Assembly: GCA_029939015.1 (NCBI GenBank)
Contig: JAOZTV010000028.1
Span: 364-16,584 of the forward strand
Source: Candidatus Aminicenantota bacterium
GTDB taxonomy: Bacteria; Acidobacteriota; Aminicenantia; UBA2199
Length of the DNA stretch: 16,221 nt
Reading direction: 5' to 3'
The translations under genes were made by a program, and so were the position numbers. This document shows positions 1 through 5,783 of the stretch, in pieces. Positions within the stretch are counted from its first letter, which is position 1, and each line of letters starts with the position of its first letter. The notes beneath the pieces are model-generated. The model ran no database searches and had not been told where the DNA came from. It saw nothing but the letters and a program-made list of their open reading frames with translations.

Positions 1-123
1 AAGTACTTTCAGAGACGAGAGACGAGGGTTATGAATTATTTATTTTTTAACAATACCCATTTTTCTATTTTTTACTTCAAATAAACTTTATCCTGTCACT
101 TAATTTATCCAAATCTCTTTGTT
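1..123. other. Non-coding left edge with a short purine-rich repeat
   Basis: No gene is visible here. Two tandem AGAGACG heptamers lie at 11-24, followed by AGGG. The remainder is AT-rich and lies downstream of the transporter stop codon on the minus strand. I see no convincing rho-independent terminator for that transcript. The GAGACGA string reappears in the purine-rich stretch at 14964-14972. Confidence 0.5.
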
Positions 124-1584
124 TTATTCAGTCTTTGGTTTAGGATATGCATTCCATACTTTGAGAGATAGGATTAATCCTAGAGCAGCTATTGGAACCA
201 TAGCTATCGGCCATGCTAACCAATTATTCGGGTCTGTTGCAGGACCTGTTAATTCACCATTAACTATTTGTTCCTTAGGAAGTAGCAATGCATAAGTAAA
301 GGACATTACAGCTGTACCGAGGTAAACAAAGCCGTCAATTATTCCTACTGCCATTCCTACGTTCTTTCTGCCACCAAAGTCCATACTTGCTGTTCCAGAC
401 AACATTCCATGAACGCCAATTACTGCCATTGACATAACAAGAATTAATATTCCAACTGCAGGTGTTTTATATACAAAGATGAGTGTAAGTGCACCGGTAA
501 ACATTACTGCATATAGAAGTACGGCTACAGGACCCCTTCTTGATCCAAAAACATGGTCAGAAATAATTCCTGCAATAACACCACCCATAATTCCTGCTAC
601 ACAGAGTAAAAGTCCCCAGTTGTCATATACAAAACTACCTTTTAAATGCAGAATTCCGTCAGTTTGTTTTGCAAAGGTTCTGAACCACTGCATAATAGAC
701 TGTCTTAAAAATCCACTCGAAAATTCTATAATTGCAATTGTCATAATTATTGGATTAGAAAACATTTTTTTAAAAACAACAAAGGCGCCAAGTCTTGGTC
801 CATCATCACCTGATGAGGCATCAGCAGTATCAAAATCTTTTAATCCAGCTTCCTGAGGTGTATTTCTAACTAAGAAAACATCAATAATCCAGAAGATAGT
901 CAGCATTATTGCAGGTACAAGAAATACCCATTCAATGCCAAATGACTTCAGTATCATTCCTCCAATATCAAATGCAAAATATATTCCCAGAGATATTAAT
1001 ATCCCAAAAATTGCACCAAAAACACCTCGCTCTCTTACATGAAACCAAGATGCATTCACCTTAACAATTGCAACGGCTCCAAAACTTTGAAAATACATAT
1101 TAATAGCATATAGGGTTGAAAAAATAAAAACAAAATGTGACGTAATATATGAGTGAAATGGACCCTGGTTAATTATTGACAGTGTAGCAAGTCCCATTAC
1201 AAGATTCATAACCATAGAACCTGAAGCGCCCATTAGGATTGAAAATCTTCCTCCAAATCTATCAGTAAGTGGACCGTTTATCAGGAATGAAAACCCATAA
1301 ACTATTGTTCCTACTCCAAATATAATCCCAAAGGCTTCATTTCCCATAAGTGAGCTACCGTCCAGGTTTTTCATCTCTTCGAATTTACCTTTACTTACAG
1401 TTAGATTATATCTTCCCATATACAACATTGCATAGGTAAGTCCAAGAGGAACCCAGTTTAATACTCTTCTGCTTAAAAACTTTTTACTATGACCCAGTTC
1501 AATTTTAGGTAATCTTTTAATTACAATAACTACTACTGTTAATAATATCAATATTGGTAATATACTATTTATCCATTGTGGCAT
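124..1584 (-). CDS. OPA-family major facilitator (organophosphate:phosphate antiporter, GlpT/UhpT-like)
   Basis: Inner-membrane MFS transporter of 486 residues, most like the organophosphate:phosphate antiporters that exchange glycerol-3-phosphate or hexose-phosphates for phosphate. Many hydrophobic helices are visible. Arg58 (YMGRYNLT, first core helix) and Arg294 (GFLRQSIMQW) fall where the two substrate-phosphate-binding arginines of GlpT (Arg45, Arg269) lie; this placement is by eye. The substrate cannot be read from sequence. A hydrophobic segment at residues 7-22 precedes the usual first helix, so the protein may have an extra N-terminal membrane helix. The ATG at 1582-1584 has a good AAGGAG about 6 nt upstream. 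It lies inside the end of the methyltransferase gene, giving a 20-nt overlap and probable translational coupling. GlpT itself is about 450 residues, so this protein is slightly long. Confidence 0.85.
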   Translation of the reverse strand: MPQWINSILPILILLTVVVIVIKRLPKIELGHSKKFLSRRVLNWVPLGLTYAMLYMGRYNLTVSKGKFEEMKNLDGSSLMGNEAFGIIFGVGTIVYGFSFLINGPLTDRFGGRFSILMGASGSMVMNLVMGLATLSIINQGPFHSYITSHFVFIFSTLYAINMYFQSFGAVAIVKVNASWFHVRERGVFGAIFGILISLGIYFAFDIGGMILKSFGIEWVFLVPAIMLTIFWIIDVFLVRNTPQEAGLKDFDTADASSGDDGPRLGAFVVFKKMFSNPIIMTIAIIEFSSGFLRQSIMQWFRTFAKQTDGILHLKGSFVYDNWGLLLCVAGIMGGVIAGIISDHVFGSRRGPVAVLLYAVMFTGALTLIFVYKTPAVGILILVMSMAVIGVHGMLSGTASMDFGGRKNVGMAVGIIDGFVYLGTAVMSFTYALLLPKEQIVNGELTGPATDPNNWLAWPIAMVPIAALGLILSLKVWNAYPKPKTE

Positions 1585-2353
1585 TTTTTATCTCCTTTTT
1601 AATATGTGAACCCTTGTTTTCGCCCAATCTGATTATTGGAACAAAATCAACAGGTATCAGATTGATTTTTTTTATCTTATTTTTTTTAATTTTTTCAATG
1701 AGTACAAGCTCCTGAACATTCTTTGAATATGCTACCGGTATTATCATTCTGCCACCAATTGCCAGTTGTTCTACCAATTTTGGCGGTATATGATTTAATG
1801 AAGATGTGATTATTATTCCATCAAAAGGTGCATATTGTTCCCAGCCCTGATAGCCATCCCCAGCTTTGAATTTTATATTATTATAACCTAAGGTTGACAG
1901 TTTTTTTTCTGCAATTTTACTTAAGCTCTCTTTTATTTCAATAGTAAACACTTCTTTGTTTAATTCTGCGAGTATTGCAGATTGATAACCTGAGCCAGTT
2001 CCAATATCAAGGATTTTTTTGTATCTTCTATCAACAATAGCAGAGAGCATTATTGCAGTAATATACGCTCTTGAAATAGTCTGGCCTTCACCAATTGGAA
2101 CAGATTTATCTGCATATATATCAATATTGTTTTTTAGATTAACAAATGCTTCTTTCTTTACGTTTAAAAAAGCATTTAAAATTCTTTTATCAAGAATGCC
2201 CCTGTTCTGTATCTGGTTTTTTACCATGTTTTTTCTTAAATAACTGGTGTCATTTTTGACATTTGAAGAAGTTTTTGACTGTGCAATTAATTCAAAAGAG
2301 AAATAAATAAAGAGAATAAAAAATATAATTTTGTATAATCTACACATTTTCAT
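1565..2353 (-). CDS. pcm: Exported protein-L-isoaspartate O-methyltransferase (PIMT)
   Basis: SAM-dependent repair enzyme that methylates L-isoaspartyl residues in damaged proteins. Family motifs are clear: VKNQIQNRGI (44-53), the GEGQTIS segment (88-94), SAM motif I LDIGTGSGYQSA (115-126), GDGYQGW (165-171), then PFDGIIITSSLNHIPPKL and GGRMIIPV. About 42 residues precede the usual enzyme start: a basic end, a hydrophobic core IIFFILFIYFSF and a possible cleavage after ELIA. This looks like a signal peptide, so the enzyme is probably periplasmic. The ATG at 2351-2353 has no clear Shine-Dalgarno, and the predicted promoter would start transcription almost on it. A start at Met43 (2225-2227) would give a cytoplasmic enzyme but also lacks a good ribosome site. 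The gene overlaps the downstream transporter by 20 nt. Function is secure; localisation is inferred. Confidence 0.9.
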   Translation of the reverse strand: MKMCRLYKIIFFILFIYFSFELIAQSKTSSNVKNDTSYLRKNMVKNQIQNRGILDKRILNAFLNVKKEAFVNLKNNIDIYADKSVPIGEGQTISRAYITAIMLSAIVDRRYKKILDIGTGSGYQSAILAELNKEVFTIEIKESLSKIAEKKLSTLGYNNIKFKAGDGYQGWEQYAPFDGIIITSSLNHIPPKLVEQLAIGGRMIIPVAYSKNVQELVLIEKIKKNKIKKINLIPVDFVPIIRLGENKGSHIKKEIKNATMDK

Positions 2354-2358
2354 AGAGT

Positions 2359-2387
2359 ATTTTATCAGATAGGAAACATATCATCAA
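2359..2387 (-). promoter_or_regulatory. Sigma-70-like promoter of pcm-transporter operon
   Basis: On the minus strand, TTGATG (2387-2382), 17 nt, then TAAAAT (2364-2359), with an upstream TG giving an extended -10. The predicted start of transcription is about 2352, essentially on the annotated ATG, so the mRNA may be leaderless. A 7-bp inverted repeat (AAACATA at 2374-2380, TATGTTT at 2390-2396) brackets the -35 box. Confidence 0.5.
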
Positions 2388-2396
2388 GGTATGTTT
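2374..2396. promoter_or_regulatory. Operator-like inverted repeat over the pcm -35 box
   Basis: AAACATA, 9 nt, TATGTTT. The arms are perfect complements and straddle the predicted -35 element of the minus-strand promoter. The position suits a repressor site. No known regulator motif is recognised, and AT-rich sequence makes short repeats like this fairly common by chance. Confidence 0.3.
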
Positions 2397-2456
2397 TAAT
2401 TTAGGTGTAAATAAAAAATATTGTAAATTTTTGTTTTATATGGTAAATACTATAAT

Positions 2457-3539
2457 ATGAAAAAAAGAAAAAATGATAAAACAAATATAATAACAGTAAT
2501 AGATGATAAATCTGACAAAACTGTACTGCTTAATGATGTGCTTGATAAAACAGAAGACAATGAAATAATTGATAATGAAAAGCAAATTGATTCAGGATTT
2601 TATAAGGATCCTATATCTTTTGAAAAAACAATCCATGAGACCGATTTTGATTTACAGAAATTATTTCCAGGTAGAACAAGGTCTGGGCATATTAAAATTA
2701 ATAGAAATTTCTTAAAAGATGCTGAACCTTTTAGTCTTGAAAGACTTAATCAGGAAGCAAAAAATATTTCTGAAGGTGTTTTTACAGGTTTAAATTCACT
2801 TGATCTTTTAGGTGCAATAACTTCTTATAGGCCATTGCTCTTTTATGGATTAGCAAAAAAAGAGATTATTATGATATTATTGAATATTTTAATAAATATG
2901 ACTAAAAATTACAAAAACAAACATTTTTTATATTATTCTTACGGTGAATTTCGTATTGATATGGAATTCAAATTGATAAATGTTTTAAGTGAAACTGCAT
3001 TTAAAAATAAACATAATCTTAATACAAATTTAAAAGAATGGATTAATGAAATTAGTTCAGTAGGGCTTGAAAATTTAATTGATATGGTAAAAAACAAAAA
3101 AGAGTATTCCGGATTAAGGAATTTTCTATCTATAGCAGATAGAATACATATTATTGATGGAAATTATAATTTTGCAGATTTAAGAGATTCAATACATTCT
3201 TTTTCCAAAGTTTTTGATATTGGAGCTGTTATAATAGATAATGGAGAAGAAATAAATATAGGGCAACAAAATAGTGAAGGATTTCCTAAGATAAAATATA
3301 TTTCTGACATAATAAGAAAAATCTCTCTTGAGTTAAATCTTCCTTTCTTTTATGGCTACGGTGCTATAAATGAAATTAAAAGAGACGTTTCTTCAAATGT
3401 GAATTTTATAAATTATTCAACAAGAGTAATTAAAGTAATAAAAGAATATCCAAAAATATTTTTAATTGACAATGATTCTGATAAAGAATCAACCTTAGAA
3501 GTAAATTATGACCTATTCAAGGTTAAAGAGATTAAATAA
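2457..3539 (+). CDS. DnaB/RecA-fold protein with degenerate Walker A (pseudo-helicase-like, unknown function)
   Basis: A 360-residue protein with no assigned function. Its order of motifs follows the C-terminal RecA-like domain of replicative DnaB helicases. TGLNSLDLL (110-118) resembles DnaB TGF.DLD.L; RPLLFYGLAKKEIIMILLNI (125-144) sits where the Walker A strand-loop-helix should be but has no GKT/S. HFLYYSYGE matches the following SLEM strand; GAVIIDNGEEI (256-266) matches IDYLQL; ISDIIRKISLELNLPFFYGYGAINEIKRD (about 282-310) matches the ISR..K.LA.EL..P....QL.R stretch. Residues 1-60 are Lys-, Asp- and Asn-rich and probably disordered. The DnaB N-terminal domain is absent. I infer a non-ATPase relative that kept the fold. 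No clear Shine-Dalgarno precedes the ATG; TATAAT lies directly before it. The similarity is by eye; a KaiC/RadA-like origin is possible. Confidence 0.7.
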   Translation: MKKRKNDKTNIITVIDDKSDKTVLLNDVLDKTEDNEIIDNEKQIDSGFYKDPISFEKTIHETDFDLQKLFPGRTRSGHIKINRNFLKDAEPFSLERLNQEAKNISEGVFTGLNSLDLLGAITSYRPLLFYGLAKKEIIMILLNILINMTKNYKNKHFLYYSYGEFRIDMEFKLINVLSETAFKNKHNLNTNLKEWINEISSVGLENLIDMVKNKKEYSGLRNFLSIADRIHIIDGNYNFADLRDSIHSFSKVFDIGAVIIDNGEEINIGQQNSEGFPKIKYISDIIRKISLELNLPFFYGYGAINEIKRDVSSNVNFINYSTRVIKVIKEYPKIFLIDNDSDKESTLEVNYDLFKVKEIK

Positions 3540-3543
3540 AAAA

Positions 3544-3567
3544 CAAGGGACAGATATCTGTCCCTTG
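3544..3567 (-). terminator. Rho-independent terminator of dnaK, probably shared by the convergent gene
   Basis: A perfect 24-nt palindrome: CAAGGGACAGAT followed directly by its reverse complement. Read on the minus strand it is followed by TTTTTTATTTAAT, a strong terminator tail 43 nt past the dnaK stop. On the plus strand it follows the 2457-3539 gene by 4 nt, with the weaker tail CCTCTTTCTTT. A second short hairpin, GTCACT-T-AGTGAC, lies at 3580-3592. Confidence 0.8.
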
Positions 3568-3610
3568 CCTCTTTCTTTGGTCACTTAGTGACTATATGCT
3601 AGGGGATAGC

Positions 3611-5539
3611 TTATTTACCTTTATCTATGTCCTCATATTCTGCATCAATAACTTCTTCCTCATCATCTTTTGGTTTCTCTTCACCTGAAGGTTCTTCGCC
3701 CTGAGTTTGGCTATCATCTGGGTTTTCAGCATTTGGCGGTGTTGCATTTTTATACATATCCTGAGATAATTTTGCAGTAAATGCATCAATTTTTTCAATC
3801 TCTGATTTGATTTTCGCTTCATCTCCACCTTCAACAGCTTCTCTTGCATTTTTAATAATTTCTTCTGCTTCTTTTGCCATCTCTTCGGGGATTTTATCTT
3901 TGTTTTCTTTAAGAAGTTTTTCTAAACCATAAGATGACTGGTCAAGTTTGTTCTTGTCCTCAATTGCCTCTTTTCTCTTTTTATCTTCTTCAGCATGTTT
4001 TTCAGCATCTTTTACCATTCCTTTGATATCTTCATCTGAAAGACCTGATGATGATGTTATGGTAATTGCCTGTTGTTTATTTGTTGCTAAGTCTTTTGCT
4101 GTAACATTTAAAATACCGTTAGCGTCAATATCAAACGAAACTTCAATTTGAGGTACACTTCTTGGAGCTGGTGGGATTTCTGATAAATTAAATTTTCCTA
4201 GAGTTCTATTATCCTTAGCCATTTCTCTTTCACCCTGTAGGATATGGATTTCAACACTTGGTTGGTTATCCTGTGCAGTTGTGAATGTATCAGTTTTCTT
4301 TGTAGGAATTGTAGTGTTTTTTTCAATCAGTTTATGACAAATTCCTCCAAGAGTTTCAATTCCAAGGGATAATGGAGTTACGTCTAATAAGAGAATATCT
4401 TTTGCCTCTCCACCAAGTACTCCACCCTGAATAGCTGCACCTGTTGCAACAACTTCATCCGGGTTAACGCCTTTATTGGGTTCTCTCTTAAAAAAGTCCT
4501 TAACAAGTTCCTGTACAAAAGGAATTCTTGTTGAGCCTCCTACCATAATAACTTCTTTTATGTCAGATATAGAAACGCCTGCATCTTTAATTGCAGTTTT
4601 ACATGGTTCAATACTCTTGCTTAAGAGGTCTCCTACTAATTGCTCAAATTTTGATCTTGAAAGTTTTTTAACAAGATGCTTGGGACCTGATGCATCTGCT
4701 GTAATAAATGGAAGGTTGATTTCTGTTTCCATTGTATTTGAAAGTTCTTTTTTTGCTTTTTCAGCACCTTCTTTAAGTCTCTGTAATGCCATATTGTCAT
4801 TGGAAAGATCAATGCCAGAGTCTTTTTTAAATTCGTCAACTATCCAGTTTATTAAAGCATGGTCTATATTGTCTCCACCTAAATGAGTGTCACCATTTGT
4901 TGATTTTACTTCAACGATATTTTCACCAATTTCAAGAATTGAAATGTCAAATGTTCCACCACCAAAGTCATAAACTGCTATAAGCTGGTCACTTTTTTTA
5001 TCCATACCATAAGTTAATGCAGCTGCTGTAGGCTCGTTTATAATTCGTTTTACTTCTAGCCCTGCAATCTTACCAGCATCCTTAGTTGCCTGTCTCTGTG
5101 AATCATTAAAATAAGCAGGTACAGTAATTACTGCTTCTGTTACTTTTTCTCCAAGATAATCTTCTGCGGCCTCTTTTAATTTTTGTAATATTAAAGCAGA
5201 AATCTCAGGTGGTGAAAATTGTTTACCGTCAATGTCAACTCTTGCTCCACCCTTTGGACCTGCAACAACCTTATATGGCACCATCTTTATTTCTGAAGAT
5301 ACTTCAGCAAATCTTCTGCCCATAAATCTCTTAATTGAATAAACTGTGTTTTCCGGGTTTGTTACAGATTGGTTCTTTGCAACCTGACCGACAAGTCTTT
5401 CTCCGTCTTTAGCAAATGCAACTACTGATGGAGTTGTTCTTCCACCTTCGGAGTTTTGTATGATTTTTGATTCCCCTTTTTCCATAACTGCAACACATGA
5501 GTTTGTTGTTCCAAGGTCAATACCAATTATTTTTCCCAT
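3611..5539 (-). CDS. dnaK: Chaperone DnaK (Hsp70)
   Basis: Cytoplasmic ATP-dependent Hsp70 chaperone, 642 residues, full length. The nucleotide-binding domain starts IIGIDLGTTNSC (4-15) and contains VITVPAYFNDSQRQATKDAG, NEPTAAAL, YDFGGGTFDIS and VGGSTRIP. The interdomain linker DILLLDVTPLSLGIETLGG leads to the substrate-binding domain and helical lid. The acidic tail ends VIDAEYEDIDKGK, as in bacterial DnaK. The insert around SIKRFMGRRF to PYKVVAGPKGG is the long form found in Gram-negative DnaK. No grpE, dnaJ or hrcA is adjacent; a promoter directly upstream and a terminator downstream suggest a single-gene transcript. The ATG at 5537-5539 is fixed by homology and by an in-frame stop 6 nt upstream, yet its only strong Shine-Dalgarno lies 34 nt away beyond a hairpin. 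Confidence 0.98.
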   Translation of the reverse strand: MGKIIGIDLGTTNSCVAVMEKGESKIIQNSEGGRTTPSVVAFAKDGERLVGQVAKNQSVTNPENTVYSIKRFMGRRFAEVSSEIKMVPYKVVAGPKGGARVDIDGKQFSPPEISALILQKLKEAAEDYLGEKVTEAVITVPAYFNDSQRQATKDAGKIAGLEVKRIINEPTAAALTYGMDKKSDQLIAVYDFGGGTFDISILEIGENIVEVKSTNGDTHLGGDNIDHALINWIVDEFKKDSGIDLSNDNMALQRLKEGAEKAKKELSNTMETEINLPFITADASGPKHLVKKLSRSKFEQLVGDLLSKSIEPCKTAIKDAGVSISDIKEVIMVGGSTRIPFVQELVKDFFKREPNKGVNPDEVVATGAAIQGGVLGGEAKDILLLDVTPLSLGIETLGGICHKLIEKNTTIPTKKTDTFTTAQDNQPSVEIHILQGEREMAKDNRTLGKFNLSEIPPAPRSVPQIEVSFDIDANGILNVTAKDLATNKQQAITITSSSGLSDEDIKGMVKDAEKHAEEDKKRKEAIEDKNKLDQSSYGLEKLLKENKDKIPEEMAKEAEEIIKNAREAVEGGDEAKIKSEIEKIDAFTAKLSQDMYKNATPPNAENPDDSQTQGEEPSGEEKPKDDEEEVIDAEYEDIDKGK

Positions 5540-5550
5540 TTTTTCTTAAA

Positions 5551-5579
5551 ATTTAAGTTTATTTGACTTAAATCCCTCC
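5551..5579 (-). promoter_or_regulatory. dnaK leader: Shine-Dalgarno followed by a stem-loop before the start codon
   Basis: Reading the minus strand, GGAGGG (5579-5574) is followed at once by an 8-bp stem (AUUUAAGU, loop of 7, ACUUAAAU; 5573-5551), then 11 nt, then AUG. The linear distance from the Shine-Dalgarno to the AUG is 34 nt, too long for normal initiation. If the hairpin forms, the effective distance is about 11 nt. The nearer sequence AAGAAAAA is a poor ribosome site. The stem has a single G-C pair and should be temperature-sensitive. Translational control is inferred. Confidence 0.5.
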
Positions 5580-5595
5580 TTTTTTTGAATTTAAT

Positions 5596-5616
5596 TGTCT
5601 TAAACTTTATAAGACA
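5596..5616. promoter_or_regulatory. Operator-like palindrome at the dnaK transcription start
   Basis: TGTCTTA, 7 nt, TAAGACA, perfect arms. It begins 5 nt downstream of the dnaK -10 box and covers the predicted start of transcription and the first 20 or so transcribed bases. That is a classic repressor position; as RNA it could also form a 5' hairpin. It does not match the HrcA CIRCE element (TTAGCACTC-N9-GAGTGCTAA). Confidence 0.45.
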
Positions 5617-5621
5617 TTATA

Positions 5622-5650
5622 AGTATAGTATAGATTTATATATTTGTCAA
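5622..5650 (-). promoter_or_regulatory. Consensus sigma-70 promoter of dnaK
   Basis: On the minus strand, TTGACA (5650-5645), exactly 17 nt, then TATACT (5627-5622). The -35 is perfect and the -10 differs from TATAAT at one base. The predicted start is about 5615, giving a leader near 75 nt. This implies housekeeping-sigma transcription rather than a dedicated heat-shock sigma factor. Confidence 0.75.
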
Positions 5651-5691
5651 CTATATAATGTGGTTGTTATTAGATAAATATGAGTGTTGTG

Positions 5692-5720
5692 TTGTCATAG
5701 TAGGTTTGTTATTATATTAT
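5692..5720 (+). promoter_or_regulatory. Candidate promoter of the acidic membrane protein gene
   Basis: TTGTCA (5692-5697), 17 nt, TATTAT (5715-5720). Spacing is ideal and each hexamer has one mismatch. The predicted start near 5727 leaves a leader of about 57 nt before the ATG at 5784. In such AT-rich DNA the -10 is not highly specific. Confidence 0.45.
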
Positions 5721-5783
5721 ATAAAATGTAAAAAAATAATTTTAACCCTTTACTTTTTTTTTATTTTTTATTAGAATATACTT

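Noticed and set aside
479..856. A 125-codon plus-strand open frame inside the transporter gene
   Set aside because: It is antisense to the transporter helices and has no ribosome site or family resemblance.
4476..4886. A 136-codon plus-strand open frame inside dnaK
   Set aside because: It is the antisense shadow of the highly conserved DnaK nucleotide-binding domain, with no ribosome site or recognisable protein features.
5596..5616. CIRCE element (HrcA operator) upstream of dnaK
   Set aside because: The arms read TGTCTTA and TAAGACA with a 7-nt spacer, not TTAGCACTC and GAGTGCTAA with 9 nt.
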